From NCBI RefSeq assembly GCF_001307315.1, contig NZ_LGUC01000001.1:2356001-2420000 (forward strand): a DNA stretch of 64,000 bases, written 5' to 3'. This DNA is from Halolamina pelagica (lineage in GTDB: Archaea > Halobacteriota > Halobacteria > Halobacteriales > Haloferacaceae). This document shows positions 49,928-59,555 of the stretch, piece after piece (the first letter of the stretch is position 1; each line of letters starts with the position of its first letter). Under the pieces are notes generated by a model that saw nothing but the letters and a program-made list of their open reading frames with translations, made no database searches and was not told the origin of the DNA. A program made the position numbers and the translations under genes.

Positions 49928-50074
49928 TCAGATGTGCTCCTCCTCGAGCACCCAGCCCAGGGCTCGTTTGTAGTACGTGAACATCTCTCGGACGGACTCG
50001 TGGTTCATCTCCTCGCTGTCGAGCTGTTCCTGCAGGAACTCGTACTGCTCTCTGATCTCCGATTCGTCGCGCAT
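49928..50074 (-). CDS. Small conserved haloarchaeal protein
   Basis: A 48-residue protein starting MRDESEIREQYEFLQEQL and ending KRALGWVLEEEHI; it is a single helical, acidic unit, perhaps two helices. The ATG at 50074 is chosen because upstream in-frame residues are basic and Pro-rich. Function unknown. Confidence 0.6.
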   Translation of the reverse strand: MRDESEIREQYEFLQEQLDSEEMNHESVREMFTYYKRALGWVLEEEHI

Positions 50075-50137
50075 AGGCGCCGTTGGGCCCGCGGGCGCTT
50101 GGGCGTGACGGCGCCCCCGGAGCACATCCCCGTTCCG

Positions 50138-51052
50138 CTACTTCCGCTCCAGTCGCTGCAGCCCGTGCCAGATGGCGTCGACCATGCGCTCCTCGCCGGC
50201 GCCGTCGGCGTCGTCCCAGCCGCGAGCGAGCGCATCCTCGATCACCGCAAGCGAGTGGTTCTCGAAGTTGTTCATCCCGCGGAACGCCTCCAGCGCCTCG
50301 GTCTGTGGGTCGCCGAAGGCGGTGACGGCCTCCGCGTCGCGCTCGTCGAGATGGCCGAGCGCGGCCAACGTCTCCGCCACGGCCGCTGCGGTCTCGCCGG
50401 TCAGCTCCCGGAGCTCGTCGGGCTCCTCGCGGGCGAGCAGCGTCACGTCGTACAGCTTGAACACCCGCCGGAGCTCCCGAATCGGCGTCTCGTGGTCGTC
50501 GACGCGCACGTCGATCCAGCGGTCGTTCCCGCCGTCGTAGCCGCCCTCGGGCTTGACGACGTACATCGCCGCGGCCTGCTTGCCGCGGCTGTCGCCGCCG
50601 GCCTCGTCGCCGGCTTCCAGCGCCGCGAGCAGGCGTTCGGGCAGGCCGCCCTCGGCGGTCTCGAACGTCTCGGCCATCGCCGTCACCGTCTCCTCGTTCT
50701 CGAGAATGTTCCCCTGGACGGTGTAGTTCTCGCCCTGTACGTCGAGTGCGGTGTCGAAGCAGTCCTCGCCGGTGAAGCCGGCGACGGAGCCGTCGGCGCC
50801 CACGACGCCGACCTGGCGGCGCTCGGCCTCGTCGTCCGCCTCGGTCAGTCGCTCGATCGTCTCCTCGGCGGTGAGTCCGTTCCGGAGGTGGTCGAGCCCG
50901 TCGGCGCCGTAGGCGACGTTCGCGAAGCTCTGGGTGGCGATGGCGCCCGCCTCGGCGTCCGCGAAGGGGACGACCGAGCCGACGCTGACGAACTTCGACT
51001 GCACCGCGACGCCGATCGCATCTCCCTCCGTCGCGACGATGGAGAACGTCAT
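50138..51052 (-). CDS. DUF1028 family protein (Ntn-hydrolase-like)
   Basis: A 304-residue protein with the DUF1028 N-terminus MTFSIVATEGDAIGVAVQSKFVSVGSVVPFADAEAGAIATQSFAN and later QGNILENEETVTAMAETFE and AAMYVVKPEGGYDGGNDRWIDVRVDDHETPI. The fold resembles N-terminal nucleophile hydrolases. The last 90 residues are an extra domain with repeated helices, seen in longer members. The substrate is unknown. Confidence 0.85.
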   Translation of the reverse strand: MTFSIVATEGDAIGVAVQSKFVSVGSVVPFADAEAGAIATQSFANVAYGADGLDHLRNGLTAEETIERLTEADDEAERRQVGVVGADGSVAGFTGEDCFDTALDVQGENYTVQGNILENEETVTAMAETFETAEGGLPERLLAALEAGDEAGGDSRGKQAAAMYVVKPEGGYDGGNDRWIDVRVDDHETPIRELRRVFKLYDVTLLAREEPDELRELTGETAAAVAETLAALGHLDERDAEAVTAFGDPQTEALEAFRGMNNFENHSLAVIEDALARGWDDADGAGEERMVDAIWHGLQRLERK

Positions 51053-51129
51053 ACACCACGGCTGGGCGGGCGGCGAGAAAAGCGTTGACGCCGCGGCAGT
51101 CGGCGTGATCGTCGGCCCGCGGTGGCTGT

Positions 51130-51682
51130 TCAGTGCGTCGACGCCACCTCCGACTCGTCCACGCGCGATCGACGCGGGGCATCCCCCGCGGCGGCCGCTG
51201 TCTTCTCCGCGGTCAATGGCTGCTGGGCGACCAGTTCGCAGTCGAACCCGGGGTGTTCGGCGAAGTGGCGGACGAGCAGGTGCCGGCGGGTGCCCGAGAC
51301 AGCCACCGCGTCGCCGGTGGCCGCGGCGTCGCCGACCGCTGTCGCGTCGAATCGCTCGGGGAGTCGATCGTACAGGCGTTCCAACGCCCGGAAGTCCCGG
51401 AACTGCTTGGCGTTGCCGTCGGAGTCCGCGTTCGCCCGAGCGACCACGTAGCTACCGTCCGGTCGGTGTTCGCCCACCGTTCGGACGAACTCCTGCCGGC
51501 CCGTCAGCGCCGCCGTCAGTTCGTCACGGAGCCGCCTCGCCTGCTCGCGGGAGAGTCGGTGCTCGCCGTCCGGCAGCGTCAGAACCAGTCCGTCGCCGTC
51601 GGCCGTCTCAGCGCCGACCGATTTCTCGATCAGCCGCCTGCTGACGGCTTCCTCTATCCTCGAGGGATGTCGGGTAAGACAT
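51130..51682 (-). CDS. Haloarchaeal protein, function unknown (frame uncertain at the 5' end)
   Basis: About 183 residues. The body reads VGAETADGDGLVLTLPDGEHRLSREQARRL, then RTVGEHRPDGSYVVARANADSDGNAKQF and ends VDESEVASTH. No start codon exists in this frame near the expected end. A TATA-like box (cgataagtgg near 51701-51710) points to the ATG at 51682 (MSYPTSLED), which is in another frame; one extra base, or two missing, between 51645 and 51665 would join them. No family is recognised. Confidence 0.5.
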
Positions 51683-51798
51683 CGTGAACCGGCGTAGGGC
51701 GACCGCCCACTTATCGCTGACGGGCGGGTGCCAGCGACCCGCAGGCGCCCGATCGGCCGACCACCGCCGTTTTGCCGCCGGCGCCCACACACCGAGCC

Positions 51799-52536
51799 AT
51801 GAAGATCCGCGGCGAGCGCGAGTGCAAGAACTGCGGCACGCGCTGGTCCTACTACGAGACGGGCGAGACGGCCTGTCCCGACTGCGGGAGCCTCCGGAGC
51901 GTCGCGGTCGACGACGAACGGCGACGCCACACCGACAGCCCCGCCGAGATCGACCTCACGCCCCACCGGAGCGCGATCGGCGACGGCGCCGAACTCGCCG
52001 CCGTCGCCGAGGACGTCGAAGCCGACTGTCGGGCGTACCTCCGCAAGCGAGGCTTCATCCGCGGGGGCGAGCTGCTGCCGCTCGACGACACGTTCCTCAC
52101 GATCCAGGAGCTTCGGGCGGCGCTGGCCGACTACCGCCGCGCCGAGCGCGTCGGCGGTGACCGCAGCATCGACGATCGAGACGCCGTGGAGGGCTACCTC
52201 CTCGACCTCCTGCGGGGCGCCGACAGCGGGGAGCGCCCCGCGCCCGGCGACGTGCCCGACGCGTTTGCGCCCGCCCGAGGGCTCGCGTACGCGACGGCCA
52301 TCGAGGCCTACCGCGACGACGTGGCCACGTACCTCGACGACGCCCCCGACGAGGACGCACGGCGGCTGCTCGGCCGGATCCGGGACCAGGAGAAACGACT
52401 CAGCGCGCTCGGTGGCGATCTCCCGCCCGAAACGGTCGAGTCGCTCGTCCGCGCCTGCCGGGACCTGGCACGGTATCTCGACGGCGAGGAGGGAGCGCTC
52501 GCGACCGCGCGTCAGCGGCTCGACGACCTCGACTGA
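51799..52536 (+). CDS. Zinc-ribbon protein (TFIIB-type ribbon)
   Basis: A 245-residue protein. The first 35 residues form a zinc ribbon, CKNCGTRWSYYETGETACPDCGS, followed by a long helical domain (VEADCRAYLRKRGF, LRAALADYRRAERV, AEDARRLLGRIRDQEKRL style repeats). It resembles haloarchaeal TFIIB-type zinc-ribbon-containing proteins of unknown function. The ATG at 51799 is chosen because it begins the ribbon directly. Confidence 0.7.
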   Translation: MKIRGERECKNCGTRWSYYETGETACPDCGSLRSVAVDDERRRHTDSPAEIDLTPHRSAIGDGAELAAVAEDVEADCRAYLRKRGFIRGGELLPLDDTFLTIQELRAALADYRRAERVGGDRSIDDRDAVEGYLLDLLRGADSGERPAPGDVPDAFAPARGLAYATAIEAYRDDVATYLDDAPDEDARRLLGRIRDQEKRLSALGGDLPPETVESLVRACRDLARYLDGEEGALATARQRLDDLD

Positions 52537-52684
52537 GACCGGGCGAACGTTGAAGTCCGATAGCGCGACCAGTCGGCGTATGGTCTGAGAAGCCGCCGAT
52601 CGGGCACCTCGCGGGAGCGCGGCGCACGCTCGGTCGGGTAACCTGCGCCGCCTGTTCGCCATGTGGTAGCACGTTTTCACCCAG

Positions 52685-52692
52685 TTTTATCC
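52685..52692 (+). promoter_or_regulatory. TATA box of the universal stress protein gene
   Basis: ttttatcc is centred 27 bases before the ATG at 52715. Confidence 0.65.
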
Positions 52693-52714
52693 CCTGACCT
52701 GCATATGGGCGGGT

Positions 52715-53161
52715 ATGGAACACGCACTCGCTGTCGTGGGACCCGAGGAAGTAGCGAAAGATCTGATTCGAGAGGCCGGCGAGCTCGCGGCGGGCGTCGA
52801 CGCCCGCCTCACGCTGCTGTGTGTCGTCAGCGAGGAGGAGTACGCCGACGAGCGGGAGGCGCTGGAGGCGATCCCGGAGGCCGACGTGAGCTACTCCGTC
52901 GGGCAGGCGCTCGAGGGCGCCCGGAGCTTCGCGAACGACATCGGCATCGAGATGCTGGAGGACGTCGACATCGAGTACGAGACCGCCGGCGCCGTCGGCG
53001 ACCGGGCCGAGACCGTGCTGCAGGGCGCGGAGAACCACGGCTGTGACCACGTGTTCATGACGGGCGAACGCCGGTCGCCGACCGGGAAGGCGATCTTTGG
53101 CGACGTGACCCAGCGCGTGATTCTCGACTTCGAAGGGCCCGTGACGGTCGTTACCGCCTAA
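52715..53161 (+). CDS. Universal stress protein (UspA family)
   Basis: A 148-residue single Usp domain. The first strand is HALAVVGPEE, and the nucleotide-binding loop is near GERRSPTGKAIFGDVTQRVI (G-x-x-x-S-x-x-G-x-x-x-x-x-x-x-T-like), ending in PVTVV. Haloarchaea have many Usp proteins, some binding ATP; the stress cue is not visible. It converges on folD with 9 bases between the stops. Confidence 0.88.
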   Translation: MEHALAVVGPEEVAKDLIREAGELAAGVDARLTLLCVVSEEEYADEREALEAIPEADVSYSVGQALEGARSFANDIGIEMLEDVDIEYETAGAVGDRAETVLQGAENHGCDHVFMTGERRSPTGKAIFGDVTQRVILDFEGPVTVVTA

Positions 53162-53170
53162 AAACCGCTG

Positions 53171-54088
53171 TCACTCCGTTTCGAGCTCGACGTCCGCCTG
53201 TCGAGCCGCAGCCTGTACCGTGTTCTTGAGCAGCATCGCCCGGGTCATCGGTCCGACACCGCCGGGGACGGGCGTGATGGCGTCGACGACCTGCGAGGCG
53301 CTCTCGTAGTCCACGTCGCCGATCAGTTTCCGATCGTCACCCTCGCCGACCGCGTTGATGCCCACGTCGATCACTGTCGACCCCGAGGAGAGCATCTCGC
53401 CGGTGACGAGTTCGGGCACGCCCGCGGCGACGACCACCACGTCCGCGCGGGCCGTGTGCGCCGCGAGGTCGTCGGTCTTCGAGTGACAGACCGTCACCGT
53501 CGCGTCCGCGTCGTCGCCGCGGTTGAGCAGGAGGTTCGCCAGCGGCTTCCCCACTAGCTCCGAGCGCCCGACGACGACCACGTCCGCGCCGGGGAGCTCC
53601 ACACCGGCCTCGACCAGCAGCCGCTGGATCCCCAGCGGCGTGCAGGGGACGAATCGCGGGTCGCCAGTGACGAGTCGGCCGACGTTCTCGGGGTGGAACC
53701 CGTCGACGTCCTTCGCCGGGTCGACGCGGCGCAGCGCCGCCGGCTCGTCGACGCTGTCGGTCAGCGGTCGCTGGATCAGGATCCCGTCGATAGCCGGATC
53801 GTCGTTGAGCTCCTCGATCGTCTCGAACAGCTCCGACTGCGGCGCGTCGGTGTCGAGTTCGACGTGCCGGCTCTCGATCCCCACGTCCGCGCAGTCGCGC
53901 TGCTTCATCCGGACGTACGTCTCGCTCGCGGGATCGTCGCTCATCAACACGGTCGCCAGCCCCGGCGTTACCCCCGCCGACTGGAGGCGTTCGACCGTCT
54001 CGGCGACCGTCTCGCGTACCTGCGCGGCGACCGCCTCGCCGTCGATTACGTCGGCGCGGTCAGCCCGCCGCTTGATGGCCTCGCTCAC
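53171..54088 (-). CDS. folD: Methylene-tetrahydrofolate dehydrogenase/cyclohydrolase
   Basis: A 305-residue bifunctional enzyme that interconverts methylene-, methenyl- and formyl-THF. The catalytic Lys is in TYVRMKQRDC, the substrate loop is DGILIQRPL, and the NADP-binding part has GRSELVGKPLANLLL and the end DAITPVPGGVGPMTRAMLLKNT. It fits the same one-carbon pathway as the glyA gene 1.6 kb away. Haloarchaea use it in folate metabolism. Confidence 0.95.
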   Translation of the reverse strand: MSEAIKRRADRADVIDGEAVAAQVRETVAETVERLQSAGVTPGLATVLMSDDPASETYVRMKQRDCADVGIESRHVELDTDAPQSELFETIEELNDDPAIDGILIQRPLTDSVDEPAALRRVDPAKDVDGFHPENVGRLVTGDPRFVPCTPLGIQRLLVEAGVELPGADVVVVGRSELVGKPLANLLLNRGDDADATVTVCHSKTDDLAAHTARADVVVVAAGVPELVTGEMLSSGSTVIDVGINAVGEGDDRKLIGDVDYESASQVVDAITPVPGGVGPMTRAMLLKNTVQAAARQADVELETE

Positions 54089-54176
54089 GGTTCAAGCGGC
54101 GGGCTGAGCGCACTTCAACCCTCGGATACGTGCATAGATAGGCTCCGGGGAAGGAGTGAGTACACAGGAACGTGTA

Positions 54177-55565
54177 TTACTCCCCGGTCGCCCGGCGGAT
54201 TCGCAGTCGGACGACGGTCCGGTCGTCCCGGCGATCGAAGCCGACGTCGCCGCCGACCGATTCGACGGCCCACCGGACGAGCCACAGGCCGAGCCCGCTG
54301 CCGTGCTGTAGCTGGGTGATGTCCCGGGTGCCGGTGACGGCTGCGCGTTCGGCCTCCGGAATGCCGGGCCCGTCGTCGATCACGAGCAGGTCGACCCACT
54401 CCTCGGGCGCCGCGTCGTACGGCTCGGCCCGGAGTTCGACGGTCGGCGTGTCACTGCCGTGGACCACGGCGTTCTCGACCAGCTCCTCCAGCGCGAGCCG
54501 CAGGTCCGACGTGGCCAACACGGCCAGATCGGCGTCGTCGGCCGCAGCGTCGATCGTCGCCCGGGGGAACCGATCGCGGGCGTCGTCGGCAACAGAGTCC
54601 AGCAGCTTCGGGAGTTCGGTCCGCGACCGCTCGTCCACCGGGTTCTCGATGATCCGACGGATCCGCTTGGCGGTGTTGCTGAGGCCGATCAGGCGGTCGG
54701 CGGCCTGGATGAGCGAGGTCGCTTCCTCCTCGATCACGGGGTCGTCGGTCCGGTCGATCACGTTCTCGGCCCGGCCGATCACCACGCCGAGATCGTTCCG
54801 AAGGTTGTGCCGGAGGAGCCGGTCGAGCACCTTCACGTGACGCTCTCGGCGCTCGATCTCCGTCACGTCGGTGTAGATGCCGAACGCTCTGACGGTGCCG
54901 TTCTCGGCGTAGGGGATCCCGCGGAACAGGAACGTCCGCGCGCCGTTTGCGGTCTCCCGGCGGACTTTCGCTCCGGTCACCTCACCCTCCCGGACCTGCT
55001 CGTTGATCTCTTCGGGCGGCGTGTTTCCGGCGACCGCCTCCCCGGGCGAGGTCAGCACTTCGTCGATCCGGCAGCCGGCGATCGCCCCGCGGTCGCAGTC
55101 GAACACCTCGCTGAAGGCGTCGTTCGCCGCGCGGATCACGGGCCCCTCGCCGACGTGCTCGGCGTCGACAACCGGGTCTGGGAGGTTCTCGAACAGCGTC
55201 CACAGCCGCTCGTGCTCCCGACGGATATCCGCCGTCTCGTCGCTCTCACGCAGGTTCCCATCCATCGCCCCGCTGCCATCGGAGACGACGGGAGCGTCGG
55301 TGGCTCGGGCCACGGAGAGCTGCTCGTCGAGCGCATCGACACCCCAGGCCGTGGCATCCTGGGGCAGGACGAAGTCGGCACCGGCCGCCGCGGCCACCCC
55401 GTCGGCCGTCGTGGTGGCGGGACAGTACGCGATCGGCGTCTCGGCGACCGTCGCACGCAGTCGGTCGAAATCGACGCCGGTGTCGTCGCCGACGAGGATC
55501 GCGACCGACGCCGCAGTGGTCGCGGCAGCGACGCCGTCCCCGGATTCGTCGTCCGAACCGTCCAC
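54177..55565 (-). CDS. PAS-domain sensor histidine kinase
   Basis: A 462-residue cytoplasmic kinase from GTG 55565. Residues about 20-85 resemble a receiver-like fold without clear phospho-Asp, then a PAS domain (about 118-235; LPDPVVDAEHVGEGP, FRGIPYAENGTVRAFGIYTDV). The H-box is LLRHNLRNDLGV, followed by ELVENAVVHG (N), DDGPGIPEAE (G1) and GSGLGLWLVRWAVE (G2). No transmembrane segments are present, so the signal is internal. No cognate regulator is adjacent. It separates folD and glyA on the same strand. Confidence 0.88.
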   Translation of the reverse strand: MDGSDDESGDGVAAATTAASVAILVGDDTGVDFDRLRATVAETPIAYCPATTTADGVAAAAGADFVLPQDATAWGVDALDEQLSVARATDAPVVSDGSGAMDGNLRESDETADIRREHERLWTLFENLPDPVVDAEHVGEGPVIRAANDAFSEVFDCDRGAIAGCRIDEVLTSPGEAVAGNTPPEEINEQVREGEVTGAKVRRETANGARTFLFRGIPYAENGTVRAFGIYTDVTEIERRERHVKVLDRLLRHNLRNDLGVVIGRAENVIDRTDDPVIEEEATSLIQAADRLIGLSNTAKRIRRIIENPVDERSRTELPKLLDSVADDARDRFPRATIDAAADDADLAVLATSDLRLALEELVENAVVHGSDTPTVELRAEPYDAAPEEWVDLLVIDDGPGIPEAERAAVTGTRDITQLQHGSGLGLWLVRWAVESVGGDVGFDRRDDRTVVRLRIRRATGE

Positions 55566-55688
55566 CCGTGTCGATCCGCGAGACGGGTGACGACGGACGG
55601 TGGGTCAGACGACCCGATCCAGCGGAGGCTCTGACTCATCTACTGTCTCCAGTGGGTCCCGGTAAATAAAGGCGTCCGCTCTGTATCG

Positions 55689-56934
55689 CTACTCGTAAAG
55701 TGGGTGTTTCTCGGTCAGTTCGTCGACCGTCTCGGAGACGGCGGCCAGCACCGCCTCGTCCTCGGGCGCGTCGACCACGTCGGCGATGCAGTCGGCGACG
55801 GTCCGGCAGTCGCTGGCGGTGAACCCCCGCGTGGTGATCGCGGGCGTCCCGACGCGGATCCCGGAGGGGTTGAACGGCGAGCGCGTCTCGCCGGGCACCG
55901 TGTTGGCGTTGAGGACGATGCCGGTCTCCTCCAGCGCCCCCTCGACGTCCTTCCCGGTGGTGTCGGGTGGGACGGCCGGAGGTCCGCGAGCACGAGATGG
56001 GTGTCGGTGCCGCCCGAAACGAGGTCGAGCCCGCGCTCACGGAGTCGCTCCGCCATCGCTTCGGCGTTGGTCACGACCCGCGCGGCGTACTCCTCGAACT
56101 CGGGGGTGAGCGCCTCCTTGAAGCCGACGGCCTTGCCGGCGATGTTGTGCATCAGCGGGCCGCCCTGCATCCCCGGGATGACCGCCTTGTCGACGGCCTC
56201 GGCCCACTCCTCGCCACACATCACCATCCCGCCGCGGCCGGCACGGATGGTTTTGTGCGTGGAACCGGTGACGAAGTCGGCGATCCCGACCGGCGAATCG
56301 TGTTCACCCGCGGCAACGAGCCCGGTGATGTGGGCGATGTCCGCGAGATGAAGCGCGTCGACGGCCGCCGCGGCCGACTGGATGCGCTCCCACTCGACCT
56401 CGCGGGGGTAGGCGGAGTAGCCCGAGACGATCATGTCGGGGTCGAACTGCTCGGCCTGCTCGCGGAGCCCCTCGTAGTCGACGTAGCCCGTCTCGTCGTC
56501 GCACTCGTAATGCTGCACCTCGAAGTGCTCGCCGACGAAGTTCGCGTGGTGGCCGTGGCTGAGGTGGCCGCCGTGGGTCAGATCGAGACTCAGAATCTTG
56601 TCGCCGGGCTCCAGCGCGGCGATGTACACCGCCATGTTAGCCTGCGAGCCGGAGTGGGGCTGGACGTTGACGTGTTCGGCGCCCCAGAGCTCCTTCGCGC
56701 GGTCGATCGCCAACTCCTCGACGGTGTCGGCGTGTTCACAGCCGCCGTAGTAGCGCTGGCCGGGGTAGCCCTCGGCGTACTTGTTGGTGAGCGTGCTGCC
56801 CTGGGCGTCCATCACGGCCTCGGAGACGTGGTTCTCGCTGGCGATGAGCGTGAGCGTGTCCCGCTGCCGGTCGGTCTCGGCTTCGAGCGCGTCGGCGATC
56901 TCGGGGTCGACCCCCGGACGTGGTCGTGCTGCAT
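55689..56934 (-). CDS. glyA: Serine hydroxymethyltransferase (two one-base frameshifts)
   Basis: A 415-residue PLP enzyme making glycine and methylene-THF from serine. Motifs are TLIASENHVSEAV, NKYAEGYPGQRYYGG, NVQPHSGSQANMAVY, LTHGGHLSHG, FVTGSTHKTIRAGRGGMVM with the PLP Lys, and RSPFNPSGIRVGTPAITTRGF. Frame breaks lie at ccccc 56911-56915 and ggg 55965-55967; both are missing bases. It is on the same strand as the histidine kinase and folD. Confidence 0.93.
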
Positions 56935-57142
56935 ACCCACACCGCGGACCACTTCCGGGTTAAGCCTGACTGTCGGCGTCCCACGTTGCTGGTGTATCGG
57001 TCCGCGCGAGCCGTGACACCAGGGGGCGAAGCGACGCGGATCCCGGCGGTTTCACCATCATCGGCAGGGGCAGGAGCGATCGCCGGTCGATTTGCCCCGA
57101 CAGAGATTTAGCGGCTGACGGGTACCTTCCGGCAGACCGAAC

Positions 57143-59193
57143 ATGGAGGTCGAGTGCGACGACGACGGCGTTCGCGCCGTCGACGAAGCCAAAACGAGCG
57201 TTCGCGTCGCGGCCGACGGGTGGGCGCCGACAGCGACCGCGCCAGCGCTCGATCCGCCCGTCGACGCCGCCGTCACCGGCCGGACCGACCGACTCGAGTT
57301 CCCGCCGGCGTTCGCCTCCGTCACCGAGGTCGACACCGGGGAGTCGACGACGATTGGCGGCCGCGAGGGGCCGATCTCGTTTCCCGCGGGCGCCTACGAG
57401 ATCCGGATCGCGGCGCCGGTCCGGGCGTACGTCCGCGTCAACGGCGAGTTCAGCCTCGCACAACCGGAGTTCGACCGACTGGTGCTCTCGTTCCCGGCGC
57501 CGACGGCGGTCTGTCTGGGGTTCCGCAGCCGGACCGGCACTCCGGAGTCGTCGGTGACCGTGCCGCCGACGCCGTCGGGGTGGCGACGGCACTGTCGACG
57601 TTTCCGGCGGCGTTTCAGTCGACGACGGCCGATCGGTCGTTCAGTTCGATGCGGACGCGCCCGCCGCGGCTCCGCTTCGGCGACCGCACCGAGATTCCCG
57701 ACACCGTTCGGGAGCAGGTTCCCGACACCGGGATCGAACTCCGGCTCCCCCGATCTTTGTCGGCGCTGCTGCCGGCCGCCCCGCTCGCCCACTATCTCGG
57801 CGCCGAGGTGACCGTCGCCGACGGCGCCGAGCCGACGCTTCGAGCCGCGGACGAGCGGGTCGGCCTCGGCACGGGACGGGCGTACGAACAGCGGGTGGCA
57901 TCGCTGCTGCGCCGGACGTTCTGGCTCGACTGCCTCGTCCGAACCGCGGGCCCCTACGACGCGAACACGATCGAGACCGACCTGCTCGACAGTCTCGCGA
58001 TCGACGCCGATGCGCTCTACGACGCCAGTATCGCCGAGCGCCTGCTGGCGTACCGCGGGGTCGACCTCGACCCCGTCGAGGCGACGATGCCGGAGTGGCA
58101 CCTCTCGCTGTACGTCGAGCCCAGCGAGGAGTACGTTCGGTGTCTCCCGTACCTGCTCGAGGACGTGCCGCAGCTGTTCACCCCGCGGAGCAGCCCGCTG
58201 AGCGACGAGGATCGGCTGGATAGCTCCCTGTCAGCGTTCTACCGGGACGGCGAGACGGCCCCCGAGCCGGTCGAACTCCGGAACGCCGACCTCGGCCCGA
58301 GCCGGTACCACGGCTGGCTCGCCGACGGCGTCGCGCTCGATACGTTCAAAACGCACCCGGCGGCGTACGAGAACCGGTCGATCTACCGGGAGCGATCCGA
58401 CGAGGCGATCTCGGTGGTCGCGGTGCTCAACGAGTCCGAGATGAGCGAGGAACACTCCCGCGCCGCCGACATCTACCGGCGCCGGGCCGAACGGCTCAAC
58501 ATCGACATCGACGTGCGCGAGTGGCTGACGACGGCGGAGCTCGCCCGGACGATCGAGCGCCACCACGACCTGCTCCACTTCGTCGGCCACTGTGAGCCCT
58601 CGGGGCTGCGCTGTCCGGACGGCACGCTCTCCGTCTCCTCGGTCGATCGCTCGCGGGCGCAGACGTTCTTCCTGAACGCCTGTGGCTCCTACGAGGAGGG
58701 CCGGGAGCTGGTCCGGAAAGGCAGCGTCGCCGGCGCGGTCACGTTCGAGAAAGTGCTCGACAGCCACGCCGCGAAAGTCGGGACGATGTTCGCCCGGCTG
58801 GTGGTCCACGGCTACGCGATCGAACGCGCGCTCGAACTCGCCCGGCGGCGAGTGATCATGGGCAAAGATTACGCCGTCGTCGGCGACGGCACCCACGTTC
58901 TCGCCCAGACGGAGACGGTCGTCGGCGCCCAGGCCGAACTGGTTCACACCGACGACGGGTTCTCGCTGACCTACGGGATGCTGCCACCGGCGCGGGCCGG
59001 GGCGCGAGCGTACGTCAACCTCGACCGAGCGGACCGACCGATGCTACTTGGCAACGATCGAACGTTCGAGATGGACGCGACAACGCTCGTCCCGTTCCTC
59101 CGCCGCGGCGAGTTCCCCGTCATCTACCGCGGCGACATCCACTGGTCGTCAGCGCTCGCCGACGAACTCGCCGAGAGCCAGATCGACCACTAA
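57143..59193 (+). CDS. CHAT-domain (caspase-like) protein (one-base frameshift)
   Basis: A 683-residue protein after restoring one base in the gggg run at 57577-57580. The first 200 residues are beta-rich; the middle (about 230-440) is helical. The C-terminal part has the CHAT-type His in LLHFVGHCEPSGL and Cys in FFLNACGSYEEGRELV, followed by AGAVTFEKVLDSHAAKVGTMFARLVV. CHAT proteases cleave partner proteins in bacterial defence and other pathways. The haloarchaeal role is unknown. It overlaps tail to tail with a small membrane gene. Confidence 0.75.
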
Positions 59194-59390
59194 TCCTGGT
59201 CCGGGTCGGGGCCGAAGTCGACGGACCCCTCGGCGGTCGGCTCCGCCAGCGTCCCGTCGACCGCCATCGCCCCGTCCTGAAGCGCGAGAAACACCACTGC
59301 CGCCAGCAAGACGGCGACGAGTCGTGGGTGACGCGAGACGACTCCACCGATTCGAGCACTGGCTTCCGAAACCACGTTGTGTGGTGCCAT
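59190..59390 (-). CDS. Small membrane protein next to the CHAT gene
   Basis: A 66-residue protein. A basic start (SARIGGVVSRHPRL) is followed by one hydrophobic helix (VAVLLAAVVFLALQDGAMA) and an acidic tail (VDFGPDPDQD). It resembles short haloarchaeal DUF7503-type proteins, which I recall without certainty. Its stop overlaps the CHAT stop by four bases (59190-59193), so the genes converge. Candidate partner or substrate of the CHAT protein by position only. Confidence 0.6.
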   Translation of the reverse strand: MAPHNVVSEASARIGGVVSRHPRLVAVLLAAVVFLALQDGAMAVDGTLAEPTAEGSVDFGPDPDQD

Positions 59391-59520
59391 AGTACGTGCA
59401 CCGGGGCTATTGTAAAAAGAGTTACGTTAGATACACACAGCACGCAGCGACGTTGATTTCACGAATTAATAGAGAAGTAACTTCCGTTAGAAGGGCTGAG
59501 ACGGCGATATTCCCGTTAAT

Positions 59521-59529
59521 ATTAAATAC
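59521..59529 (+). promoter_or_regulatory. TATA box of tbsP
   Basis: attaaatac is centred about 31 bases before the ATG at 59556, within an AT-rich island (59490-59535). Confidence 0.6.
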
Positions 59530-59555
59530 CGTGTGACGCATATACTCTACCAGTA

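Noticed and set aside
57143..59193. Frameshift in the CHAT gene as programmed or as pseudogene
   Set aside because: The break is of the same missing-base-in-G-run kind as in essential genes such as psmB, and both halves keep coding character, so sequence error is more likely.
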